DNA from: Cladorrhinum sp. PSN259
Taxonomy: Eukaryota > Ascomycota > Sordariomycetes > Sordariales > Podosporaceae
Length of the DNA: 64,000 nucleotides
Direction: 5' to 3'
Assembly: GCA_033725935.1 (NCBI GenBank)
Contig: MU867077.1
Coordinates: forward strand, 310,001 to 374,000
In this document: positions 9,768 through 20,800 of the stretch, piece after piece
Position numbering within the stretch: position 1 is the stretch's first letter
How the letters are laid out: the number at the start of each line of letters is the position of its first letter
Notes under the pieces: model-generated
The model's database searches: none
What the model saw: the letters and a program-made list of their open reading frames with translations, nothing else
Told to the model about the DNA's origin: nothing
Translations under genes and position numbers: made by a program

Positions 9768-12523
9768 TTAAAGATGTATAGGCATGGCGTCGGACCGATC
9801 AAACGCCTTGTTGCAGCTTGGGCATTTTCTCATTCGGTTTGTGAGTCTGTCTTCCACACAACCGCTGCAGAAGACGTGCCCACAAACCTTGAGGATCGTT
9901 GTCTTGAAGTTGCTTCGGCAAACAGTGCAAATAACCATGTTCTAAGGAAACAGTTAGTCCTTGCTATGGCGAAACGACCAACTTTAAAATAAAACAACTT
10001 ACCCGTAGAACCTCCTCTTCCTCCGTAGAGTTGCTTTGACACTTACGCCTCCACTTGTCGGTATCTTTGTTCGCCTCCTCCAGCCGAATCTTCATCTTCT
10101 CCAGCTCTTGCTCACGGTGAACCGTTTGCTCCTTCAATGTTGCCACAGTCCCGTCCTTGGCCTTGACCAGATCTGTCAGACTCAAGATTTGAGCCTTGAC
10201 CGAGTCGGCCCTGCGCGTCGCCTCGGTAGCCATCTGCTCTAGTTTCTTCTTGTCCGCCACGACAGACGCCGCCTCCGATTTGAGCGAAGCAATTTGTTTC
10301 TCTAGGTTGCTGATAAGGTTGCGGTTTTGCAATTCGACGTCCTTGAGCTGCGCGATAATATCGGAACTCTTGCTATTCTGAGCCCGAAGTGTCCGGATCT
10401 CATTGTTTCGAATGTCCATGTCTTTGCGTGCCGCAAAGTATTTTTGATCAGCCTTGGCCTTCTCTGCAATGAGAACCGCCACACGCTCCTCCAAAGCGTT
10501 AAAGTCCATAACTCTGTTGTGCGCCAAAGCCCTCTCCTTGATGTAAGACTTCTCCAGTAGCGGCAGTTCTTTATTAATAGCCTCAAAATCCTTCTCCAAC
10601 TTCGCACACTTCTGCCGAAGCTCCTCCGCGGACAGAGGTTCGAGATCTTGCCGCGGATCGGACATGGTCGTATCTTCGGTTGGTCGCAGACGCTCAAGCT
10701 CAGACTCGAGCTGGTTAATCCGGTCCAGTTTCGCATCTACTAATTCCTTCATGTGAGAGATTGCCGTCTTCTCCTGCTCCTGGCTGGCCTTGCGCATCGC
10801 CAACTCGGCCGCCAGCTCATCTCGGGCAGAACGAATCCGAGTAAGGTCTGACTCCTTGGCGTGGAGCTCCTTTTCCAGCTCTGTTGTCAATTCTTGTGCC
10901 TCTGATTCTAGGTTAATCTTCCACTCAGTTCTCTCAACGCGCAACTTCTCGGCCTCCTCCCGCAGCTGCTTGTTTGTGGCCTCTAAGTGGTTAATCCGCT
11001 TGATGAGATCTTCGTTTTGGGCCTTGAACTGCCTGAAAACGTCGGTTTTTATATAGTCCTCGTCCGAAACACTCTCCTTCTTGACCTTGAATGTAGAGTT
11101 TTCCTCGACAAGAGTCTTGTTCTCTGCCAAGACTTCCTCGAGCTGCTGCTTCTGTTTGGCCACAACAGCCATTGCCTCCTTGTATTGCACTTTCAGGTTG
11201 CTGCTGTTTCCATTCGTCATTTCGGATTTATCGTCATGGCTGTCGTTTCCGGATGCTCGTGATGTCGAACTGGCAAGGGCCTGCTGTTCCAGCTTCTGTA
11301 CCTGGTTGCTCTTCAGGCGGTCCAGCTTGCGCTCGGCTTTGATCGCTTTCAGAGTAACTAAGTCATATTGTACCGAAAGGGAGGCCTTTTCTGTTTCAAG
11401 TCGACCAATTTGAGCGTTCAGTTCTTTCTCGTTGGCAAGAAGATCCTTGACCTGCTCTTCCAGTTGTGCTACATCATGTTTGACCTCACCACGGGCCAAC
11501 GACAATCTTTTGATAATGTCGCCAGCCTTGGACTTGATGGTCTTTGCCTTGTCGCTGAGGTGTTTTTGAAAGCCTTTGGTATCCTTGAAGGAAAGTGACG
11601 ATACTGTGAGGTCTAACACGTGTCAGGCCGGGTTCTTGAGAAAAAGGTTTGGGGAAAGGGGGGGGGGATTCGAACCTGGACTGTCTATCGATGATATTGT
11701 GCCGTCGACGAGTAACTCAATTTCTTGAAGAAGCTGAGCGTGTCAGCCAAAATTACATGAATCCCTTAAATAGGACACACAACATACCTGTAGTACGAAG
11801 GCATCAACGATTCGTATGTGGTCGTCGTGGTCGGTCGAATTTTTGACCAGTTCTTGCACGCGCGTCTCGAGAAAATTCTTATCCCGTTTATATTCTTGCA
11901 TCTGCCGATATATGGCGCCCTTGGTAAATTCCTGCACAGACCACACTTTGTCAGCCAAACCATCACCCCAGGTTTTCGTCTCGAAGGGAGTTTGTACACA
12001 TCGTAGCGGAGAGGCAGCGAAGTGACTGTGCATGGTGATGAAGCACTCAAAATAGAGAGAATCCTGGTAGCAGTCGGACATGCTGTTTCGGCAGCAGGCC
12101 GCGCATTAGCCACGGTCACGGCGAGAAACCCGTTGCAGAAACATCGCGCCGATGATGACTGGCACCCGCGACGGCTTTCCAAGAACGGCGCGATCTCAGT
12201 CGCAGGCCGGGCGAGCCGTGTCGCAGAGATAAGAAATGAAGAAATGACGGTGATGATAGGAATAATTGTGGGAATGTGGGTGGTGGTTGTGATGATGACG
12301 CGGGGGGTAATCGGGACTGTCGTGTGACACTGACCTCAATCCAGGCCTCCTCTCCTTTCTGGTCGCCAGAGTCGTCCTTGGTTTTGCTGCCGTTAACGGT
12401 GGCCTGGCGCTTGTTGGGAGGTGCACAATCGTCGATGGCCGACGTCGCCGGTCTCTTCCTGTCCTCCATCTTGGCAAAGCTGGCAGGACGAGACAACGCG
12501 GACGGCGAGGTGGCAATCGGCAT
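9768..12523 (-). CDS. BRE1: E3 ubiquitin ligase BRE1 (histone H2B monoubiquitination)
   Basis: Bre1 works with Rad6 to monoubiquitinate histone H2B during transcription, which promotes H3K4 and H3K79 methylation. Exons: complement(12335..12523), (11788..11931), (11676..11733), (10003..11603), (9768..9941); 721 aa. All phases agree, and the joined protein reads AWIE/EFTKGAIYRQMQEYK, then DDHIRIVDAFVLQ/LLQEIELLVDG, as in other Bre1 proteins. The centre is a long coiled coil (about 110-650). The last exon encodes a C3HC4 RING: C669, C672, C684, H686, C689, C692, C704 and C707. The final intron is textbook (GTAAGT, CTAAC, TTAG). Intron 1 is unusually long (403 nt) with a GTCAGT donor; intron 3 contains a G10 run. 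M19 (MEDRKRP) is an alternative start. Confidence 0.95.
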
Positions 12524-13773
12524 CAGAATGGCAATTCGAAGCGACGGGAATGGACACGGGTGCTGGTGCAGCGAAAGCTTAAATGGATACAGTCGATGGC
12601 CCCAGCGGTTGCGAGGAATGAGAGGGGGTTTGAAGGATTAAAATAAAATAGCGACCGAGACGCGAAATCCAGCTGATGCGGAGCGGTCGAAATGGAAGAA
12701 AGAGAGAGAGAAAAAAATGGTTGAGTGAGGGTGGTGACTGGACAGTGGCACCCGCAGTCAGTGGTGGAAAAGGAGTGTCAAGGTTCGATCGATTTGGGAA
12801 TGGAAAGGATTGAGAAGAAAGAACGGGTCCCGTCTCCTTCGACTTCTGGCTGCTGAGCAAGAGGGAGGGACCAAGCAAGGCGCATTTTCGAATGTGAAGC
12901 ACCTGTAGGCAGGCCTAAGCCGCTTTAGGTTACGGGCCCCTCCACTTTTTCAATTCCCACCTTTTACTTCAACTTTAACACGCCCTCCATATACCCCCCT
13001 CTACAACAACCATCTATTATCATATTTTTCTCACTAAAAGTCATACATCGCCAATCTCTCCTTTATTCGTGAAATTTTTGGGAGAAGGCAACGCGTAGGA
13101 TTTTTTATCTCTTCAAATAGAAAGGTCACCATGGAGTATTCTGGAACCGGGGTTTCTGTTTTTAACTTGATCAGAATACCCAAATATTTCATCTACCAGG
13201 GGGACATTTCCATTCAGGAATCTATACACAATAAACTGCAGGAAGTGAGTATGTGGCATCTGCTTTGTATCTTGACTCTCAGTCTGATTCCGACCTCGAG
13301 ATGAGAAGCTAAGCACACATATCCACATCAGAATCCATAAGTGAAGGTCTTCAGGATGGGAATAATCTTCGCTTTGCTTAAGAAGACTATAACGTTAGTC
13401 AAGTTGACTACCTACCATGCTCTGCAGAAAAAATGTCTGCAGGTAAAATGAATCTCGTTCGCAAAACCATCCCAGAAAAGAGTGAAGAAAACGAAATAGA
13501 AAAATCATCATTCAGGCGCTTCTTGATCCTCAAGGCACCTCCCATCTTCTTTTCTCTTTCTCATCATCATTTCCTTAATCCCGAGAACGTGGAACTCCAT
13601 TTCAGGTACGGGTTGTGATACATTGATTAACGAGCAAAGTTAAGAAGATCCCAATCCAAGAGAGCACAACGAACGGGGGGGGGGGGGGGGGTATATCAAT
13701 GTGCCTATTCCTAGTGACTGCCCTCTCCCATACTTAGGAGTTTCCCAGTACCAACCCTAAGCCATATGACGAT
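12524..13773. other. Intergenic: BRE1 promoter and RAD23 3' region
   Basis: This 1.25-kb region holds the upstream sequence of BRE1 and the 3' region of RAD23. It contains an ACGCGT (MCB-like) hexamer at about 13090, a pyrimidine-rich stretch at 12950-13070 and a G17 run at 13675-13691. No gene is seen. Confidence 0.5.
13675..13691. repeat. G17 homopolymer
   Basis: Seventeen consecutive G, about 100 bp past the RAD23 stop codon (on the C-rich side for the RAD23 transcript). It could form a quadruplex or be a length-variable tract. Confidence 0.85.
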
Positions 13774-15467
13774 TTAGTGCCCAAGACCACCCATATCATC
13801 ATCATCGTCCTCGCCACCGGTCTCGAAAAGAAGGTTGGCGGCAAGTTCCTCGTTCTTGTCGCAAGCAAAGTACGCTTGTATCGCCTGGTCTTGAGTGAAG
13901 CCAAGGCGGGTCAGGCGCTCAATTGCATCCCGCTCCTCCTCAGTGACAGTGATCTGGTGGGCTCCGGGTGGTAGAGGCGCATCGTCATCGCCAGTCTCAC
14001 TGAGTAGCTGCAGAAACTGATCGGGGTTCGAGGCGATAGTCTGGGCAAGTTGGGGATTGCCGGCACCGAGTTGTTGGAGGATTGGTTCGAGCATCTGGGG
14101 CGACTGTTGTACCATCTGTCTAAGCTGTTGAAACTGCGCGTTGTGACGAAGCCAATTAAGATTACCCAACTCTTGCTGCGAGGCTGCCGCGGCATCTGCA
14201 GCACCGCTGCCGCGGGAACCAGAACCGCGATTCTGTGCAGCAAGATCAAACAGGTTCACGTTACCATCATCATCAGCTGGTGCGGCACCGGCAGCGGCGG
14301 CACCGGCACCGGCAGCTGCACCGGCACCTGCACCGGCACCTGCCCCAGCACCAGCAGCAGGGCTCGCGGCTTGGCGTGGAGCTTGCTGCTGTTGGAGATT
14401 TTCGGGAATACCCTACATTAAACGTTAGCCATCACATCAACGGACAGGCCTGGGTGGGGCCTTGCATACAGTCAAAAGGTACTCGACGGCTCGCTCGGGG
14501 TTATAAAAGGCGGCACGCATAGCCTGGTCAATCTGAGAGCGCTCGAAACCCATGGCCTCCATGTTTGCAATTGCCTCAGCGCGCTGCTCGCCGACAGCCA
14601 GAGCATTAGCGTCAGACCCGCCAGCGACATTGGCAGATCGATTCGGGGATGGCGTAGCAGGAGGAGCTGATGCAGCGCTGCTCTGGGCAGGGGCAGCAGG
14701 AGGGGCGGGTGTAGAAACGGGAGCGGCCTGAGCAGGTGTCGCTGGCGGAGCGGCAGATGAGGACGACTGGGCAGCGAGGGCCGGAGCCGGAGCCGCCTTT
14801 GGCTGTTTGACAATTAAATTAGCACTAGCCATTCAACTCCCCACTGCAGAGCAACAATCGAACACCTACCTTATTTACCACGCAGACAACAAAACCCTTC
14901 TCCTCGATCTTGTATGACTCGACTGTGTCCTCATCTTTGAGAATTTTGCCTGTGGTGAATCGTTAGGTGGAAAAGTGGCAAAGATTTAGGGAGCTTTGGA
15001 GCTTTACCGGAGTAAATGAGCTTCAGATTCTTGGGATCCCAACCCCGCTCCTCAGAAATCTTTGCCTTGAGAGACGAAATCTGTTACAACCCATCAGTAT
15101 CCAAGCTAAAGGCAGAGAACCCCCCAAAAGAAACGAAGCAATGTGATTGAATTGATCCTCGAGGCAAAGAGCCCAGCGCAACAACAGCTTGGTTCCAATC
15201 GGGTGGCGGGAAGGCCATCATAGCGATACCCAGACGCACGGTGAGGGGTAACATACCAGCTCGGTAGGCTCAGCATCGACGGTGAACTTTTGCTGCTTCA
15301 GGTCCTGGTGGGAGCACAGATGGTCAGCATCGAGTCTCAAATCTTGCAGCACTTGGACAGGCAAAATGGACGAAAAGCGGCATGATGCCTCGGGAAAGCT
15401 GCACCTGCCCTATCGCCCTATCGCCAGTTGCAGCATCTCAGCAACACACCTTGAATGTGACCTTCAT
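13774..15467 (-). CDS. RAD23: RAD23 UV-excision repair / proteasome shuttle protein
   Basis: Rad23 delivers ubiquitinated proteins to the 26S proteasome and, with Rad4/XPC, takes part in nucleotide excision repair. Six exons: complement(15450..15467), (15257..15304), (15008..15080), (14870..14949), (14470..14802), (13774..14412); 396 aa, all phases consistent. The ubiquitin-like domain (residues 1-73) is spread over four small exons; exon 1 is 18 nt and encodes MKVTFK. UBA1 is at about 139-184 (MEAMGFERSQIDQAMRAAF), the XPC-binding STI1 region at about 267-318 (NLNWLRHNAQFQQLRQMVQQ), and UBA2 at about 342-381 (LTRLGFTQDQAIQAYFACD), with an acidic tail EDDDDDMGGLGH. A Gly-Ala repeat (about 205-228), encoded by a GGCACC/GGCAGC-type tandem, links UBA1 and STI1. 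Length matches the family. Confidence 0.96.
14286..14350. repeat. Gly-Ala coding tandem in RAD23
   Basis: A tandem of GCCGGC/GCACCG-type hexamers within the last RAD23 exon, encoding the Gly-Ala linker between UBA1 and the STI1 domain. It is likely length-variable. Confidence 0.7.
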
Positions 15468-16410
15468 GGTGGCGGTCGGTCGCAGCGTGGTGCTGCTGGA
15501 TATGGACGATGGTGATGAAAGATGTGGGAAAGCGGTAATTTCCGGTGTTGCAGTTGTTCGGTTGGTTAGAAGCTGCAAGTTGTGTGTGGGGGTGGTTTGT
15601 GTGTGGTGGTTTGTGGCAAAAGGAAGTTTGAAATAATTGAACCAAAAAGCCATGAACAATAATCGTTGAAGGCAGAGATGGGAGCGCGCGGCACTGTCGC
15701 CTGCCTGGAGCTTTGCCCCACCTTTTTCCAGCCTTACCTGAGACTAGGGCGTGCGGTTTCTGGTCAGCGGACCTTCAAGGTGTCTCTATCTCTGTGCTGC
15801 ACCTGCCATTCGTGGTTGCACAGACAGCTCAACAATGCCTTGATTTGGTGGCATCTGGTTGGCCGAGACGCCCTCCGAATTCTAATCATCCCAACAGCTG
15901 CATGTTTTCGATGGATGCTTTGAGGTGCCATTGTGAACATATGTGGTCATTTGTCTCAGCTTGAACCTGTGGAGTGCTCAACAAAGTGTTCTTCCTCATT
16001 CCAATCATTTAGTGTTTGTTGTTTATTTACATCTAGATAATAACCTTTTGATTCCCTTCTGCGCCTTTCCATCGCAACAATACTCCCTTCTTTTTTTCAA
16101 AACCCTCCCATATACCTCATAATTATCATTATGAGTAGAAGACCACATTTATCCAATCTCCAGAAACGCCATGAAACATCAACCAAAAACCCAACGCCTC
16201 GCTAAACAATGAAATATATCATGAACCATCATCAAAAGCAGCCTCAAAAGCTGCATGCCAAATTTCAGCACTAAATCCAAAACAACAAACGAAAGGCTCA
16301 AGCCATAAATGTATGTACGTTGACGATCATAACTCGTGCCAGGTTTACCTGCAACACTATGACGAGCTCTTGTCGTCACCATCCGTCATGTCACAGTTGG
16401 CCTGGTTGAT
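15468..16410. other. Intergenic: RAD23 promoter and 3' region of the 4-TM gene
   Basis: This 943-bp region holds RAD23 upstream sequence and the 3' region of the four-TM protein gene, with an AT-rich, pyrimidine-rich stretch at about 16010-16130. I see no further gene. Confidence 0.5.
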
Positions 16411-17874
16411 TCAATTCTGTTCAGAGCCAGCAGTGCTCTCAACATCGCCGGGGAGCTGAAATTTCCGGCTGTTATAAGTCGCCAAACTTGTCCGCGAGCC
16501 TGCACTCAATATCCAATCTGGGATTGGGGGCGTCATCTTTCGCTCGGCGCCCACAACCGGAGTCGCCGATTCCTCCAGTGTCATCGACTCATCCTCCTCT
16601 GGGATCTCAGGAGAATTGCTTTCTCTTTTGCGGTGCAACGAATCGAATGATCCTTGTCGGCTGAGCGGGCTCGGTGCGTTTGGGAGACTCCCGCTTCGAA
16701 GGCGACGGAGGCTCCTGATACTCGCCCTATCTGAAAGAACTTGACCACCCAGCGGCGCTGCTACTACGACTGTTCCAGGTGTCGTGATTGACGGGAGACT
16801 GGGCGAATCGGACCGGAAGAGAGGGTGGATGTGGGACTCGCTTTGGGTGGAATGCTGCGTGAAGGCGGCCCGTTGTGCCTGGCTCACCCTGCGTGGTGCC
16901 GGGCTGTAGCTTCTGCTTCTCCGTTTCGCGCGCGCGGGAGGCTCTAGGAAATCTAGCGTCCTGGCTGGACTGGGATCTCGGCTAGTAGTCGGGCTGGCAG
17001 GTATCGTTTCAAGGAAGCGGCCCATCGGTGGTGGCGACGACGATTCTAAAACCGTTTGTCGATTTTGTGGGTCAACAGCTGAAGTGTCCCATGAGTCGAA
17101 CCCGTCTTCAGTTGACCGTGACGATTCGTGATAGGAGGACAAATCAAGCGAAGGGGGCCTGCGGGAGGTTCGGTGAGAAAGTAAGCGCGTCTTGGATGTG
17201 ACAGGGCGGACAACATTCGACAACGATGCACGAATGGAGCTCATGGTATCCGCAGTCGACCGGCCACCACTTGAACCCGGCGGCGTCCGGAATTCAAATG
17301 ACTGAACTCGCGCTTTTGCTGACACTGAACTTGTAGTCGTTTCATGGTATGCGATGGATTTTATCCTCGGGGGTGATCGAGTACGGCGTTGGTCTTGGTA
17401 TTGCGAGACATGGATTTTAGGTGCTGCCATGCGGCCGATAACGAAGTGGGCGACAAGGAAAACTAATTGTGATGCGAACGCAACACCGAGGGCAACCGAT
17501 GATCCAACCAAGAAGTCCATAGCCTTTTCTCCCAGCACCGTGCTATAGCGGTCGTCGGTGACTTTGCTCAGGCATATCAGACTCGCGACCGACAAAGCAG
17601 CAGCCACAGCGCATAACACCAGCCCTGCTCCAAACCAGATACCGTTAAACCTCCTTATCGTATTCGTCCAGAGGCCGAGGTGTGAGTAGGTGAGAGTTGA
17701 TATAGTAAGGAGGATAGCCCCTTCGAAAATTGCAGCAACGATCGCGGTTGCTTTCACTGATGACGCTCGATCTTCGCGGGACCGAGCAAGGATGATGTGT
17801 ATGGCCACGACAGCCACAGTTGGGGGGACCGCTATTCCCCCCAGCACCGCGGGGAGTATGCGCGGGATCGCCAT
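16411..17874 (-). CDS. Fungal four-TM membrane protein with long cytosolic tail
   Basis: Single-exon gene of 487 aa. Four hydrophobic segments at about 7-29, 42-64, 79-102 and 120-146 form a compact membrane domain. A long Ser/Pro/Arg-rich tail (about 150-445) follows; it is likely disordered and phosphorylated (repeated RxxS and SP sites). The C-terminus has an ordered-looking segment, PPIPDWILSAGSRTSLATYN (positions about 449-468), that resembles a conserved fungal tail motif. I do not recognise a named family; a plasma-membrane or organelle scaffold is possible but not shown. The start ATG at 17874 immediately precedes the first TM segment, with no cleavable signal peptide obvious. Upstream lies the large gene-free region. 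Confidence 0.75.
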   Translation of the reverse strand: MAIPRILPAVLGGIAVPPTVAVVAIHIILARSREDRASSVKATAIVAAIFEGAILLTISTLTYSHLGLWTNTIRRFNGIWFGAGLVLCAVAAALSVASLICLSKVTDDRYSTVLGEKAMDFLVGSSVALGVAFASQLVFLVAHFVIGRMAAPKIHVSQYQDQRRTRSPPRIKSIAYHETTTSSVSAKARVQSFEFRTPPGSSGGRSTADTMSSIRASLSNVVRPVTSKTRLLSHRTSRRPPSLDLSSYHESSRSTEDGFDSWDTSAVDPQNRQTVLESSSPPPMGRFLETIPASPTTSRDPSPARTLDFLEPPARAKRRSRSYSPAPRRVSQAQRAAFTQHSTQSESHIHPLFRSDSPSLPSITTPGTVVVAAPLGGQVLSDRASIRSLRRLRSGSLPNAPSPLSRQGSFDSLHRKRESNSPEIPEEDESMTLEESATPVVGAERKMTPPIPDWILSAGSRTSLATYNSRKFQLPGDVESTAGSEQN

Positions 17875-20800
17875 GTTCCCAAACCTTGGGCACAGAGATC
17901 CCAGGTGAGACAGCGTTGGTTAAGTCAGGTTGGTGAAACGTGGTTCTGTCAAGCTTTTGCTGACTATCGAAAGTTGATAACAAACAACGGGGGTTTGCAG
18001 CCGTGTTAAATTGCTCGTCAAACAACAGTTGAATCCGGCCGAGTTCCCTTCTCTCCCCGCAAGAAGACCCCTCTGTCCAACGTGGTTGTGGTATCCTCGT
18101 CACCCAAGCAAGATCTACGATACCGGCTTGCGGTCTGCAGCTCCCGTTAAAGAACAGGTGAGGTGGTGGAGCACGACGTCACCCCGTGTCTGGATCAATG
18201 GCTTGCAAGGAATGGAAGCAAGATGGAAGATTCCGGGTCAACTGGTGGTCCTGGACGTGGCGGATATAGGTGAGACGCGGTTAACCAGCCGTGTTCATGT
18301 GATCAATGGTCTTATAAGAATGCTTGAAATGGAAAGACTTGACAAGAACCGGCTTGGACTTGATTTGAGGGACGAGTCAGATGTCGGATGACGTTGAAGG
18401 CGACGAAAGAAAGAATATTCCAGGCTGGCCTAGGTATCGGGCCCTTCGGTAATCCCTGTTGGGACAAACGAACGAGATCTCAGCTTTTTGCTGGACAATA
18501 TGGACAAACAAATGAGGGACTCCCGACAAAGTCGAGACAAGAAGTTGGGGGAGTGGGCTTGTCGGCTAAATGTAGTAACAAGTACACAATGAGAGCGCGT
18601 TCAGAGCGCGTGGGAGAGAGGACGGGCTCCGGGTCTTTTGTTGTTTGGCCATGCCCTGCAGCTGGGATTGATGCCGTGCCTTGTTGGGCGGGGAGGTGTG
18701 GTGAGCGACTGGGTAGGATGGAGTTGTTACCACCATGGCAGGGATGTGCCATGGGGGCCCCTGGTCCACTTGCGTGATCGTGTCCGCCCGAGCCCCGAAC
18801 GGTGACAGGGGTAACTGGTACCGGGCCAAGCTCTTTGGTTCGCTGGGGTTTCCCAAGAAAATCCAGGGACAAGATTTGAGGCGCCCTGTGATGCACTGAA
18901 TGGCTTTGCAATGTCTCGGGTGCATCCCGTCGATCTTTTTTGCCCTTCAAGATGATGGCGTATCAAGACGACGACAACGTTTATCACTCTATCAGGTATA
19001 TATCAGGAGACACGCTGACACAGAGACACACTGAAGAAATCAATATTGTCCGCGCCAGAAGGCTGTGGATTGTGATCCAATCAGCCTCAGAGCTGACCGG
19101 CGTTTTCTGATTGGAACTGGCAGTTTCCGGATCATGCGAGGCCTGCCATTGGTCGATTGGCTCCAAATTAGATAGCTTCTGTTGTTACCAGGAAAAGGCC
19201 AAATGCGGACACGCCAGAGAGCCATAAAAAGACGGTTCGAGTAGCACGACTGAGCGATCTACCTTTGCAGAGAAGAGAAAAAGGCGTGCCAGATTATGTA
19301 TCACAGCTGAGATGACTTGCGAAACTGTTTGGAGTTAAAAACTACGCCGCCGCCTCTCTGCAGAGTTCCTGCTATCATCTGCCGTGGAAGAGAAGGAGAA
19401 AAGAGGGAGTAAGCGAGCGGTTCCCTCAGATGGTCGTTCAGAAACGGCACATAACATTGCTTAAGAATTCTTTTTGACAAACGTTTTACATTACTAACAC
19501 AGCAGGAAGGGAGATTGGATGGAAGCACAGGCAGCGAGGTTACACGACTCACCTCTCATTGCCACTGTTGCTTCGGTATGGAGCTCATGGCTCGGAAGCG
19601 AGCACAATCTGTACAAAGGTATGCGATAGATGATCGGGACGTCCCATTGTCGGTATCAACTAGATTGATGAGCTTCTTCATGGGCAAAATAGTCAAAACA
19701 CCGGTCAGTTATACAACTAGGTTATCTCGGGCACACCGCACGTTCTTCATTTCCGCGGTTTCCACTCCTTTCCTTGATTCTAGAAACCATCCGAAGGGAA
19801 GAAAAAACATCAAACCTGTCAAACCGATCGCCAAGCTACTGCTAGTGGAATACCGGTACCTAGTGTACCTCACCATGATGAATCGCAAGGATCCAAAGGC
19901 ATGGACTTGCATGCCAAAGAAAAATTTAAAAAATTCGAGAACCATGGATACCGTTACAAAATTCTAAATCCATACACAATGGTAGTTTGGTACCGGCGGA
20001 CCCTTCTTGGTTTTCCTCTCATTCATCTGAAGTCTACTGCAATGATCACCAAGCAAACTGCCGTGTCAGTCAAGCAAGTCAGCAAAAAGGCATGGCACTT
20101 GTGTCGGCTCATTTTTTTTTTCTCCCTCTTCAATCTCACAGTGCGGAACGACATCAGTGCGCTATTTGAAACACACTTCCTTCGAACTGCTTTAGTACTA
20201 GCGTTGACACAGCAGCTGAAGTGGAGCCTGTGTGGAAAGGCTTGGTTGCGCTGCTGACGCAGGTACCAACGGCCGGCTGCATGGATCCTTGTTCCTGTCA
20301 TTGTGGGGAATCTCTCATCCGGTCTCCAAATGCCAGGCTCCAGTCGTCGGCAGCCGACAGCCTGAGGAGAGAAAAAGAAAGGAAAGGAGAAAGGTCGGGT
20401 GAGATCTGATCTAACCATTTCCATGACAAGCGCCATCTCAGAAACTTCTAGCTGCTTGCCATTGGGACGGGTTCGCTAAATTTAGTTCCGAAGGATCCTT
20501 GGTCCGGCGGTACACGACTTCCGCAAAAAGACAGGAATGGAAGAAAAGAAGGGAAAGGTGTGTGGTTTCACGGAAAGGGGTCTTCTTTCTGGAAATTTTA
20601 TCATAGTTGTGAGCAGTGAGCATGCCCAAGGCTACACAAAAAACACAAGATCCAGGCCGTTCGGTGCAACTTTTGATGTGGTTTGGGGGCAGGTCGGTTA
20701 GGTCCAGCGAAGAGAGGAAGGATAGGATGGGATAATTTCTCGTGCCTCGTAAGTACTCTATGCAAGAAATGATTGTGTAACTACTTTACTCACTTTTCTT

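Noticed and set aside
11664..11680. GGTTCGAATCC on the minus strand, like a tRNA T-loop
   Set aside because: It sits at the start of BRE1 intron 3. The flanking bases do not form a T stem (CCAGG versus CCCCC), and no D or anticodon arm is visible upstream.
18011..18391. 126-codon plus-strand ORF in the gene-free region
   Set aside because: Composition looks random, there is no motif, no splice-linked partner and no supporting context.
19515..19967. 150-codon plus-strand ORF
   Set aside because: No recognisable domain; its antisense frame also looks open by chance. Kept only as part of the gene-free region.
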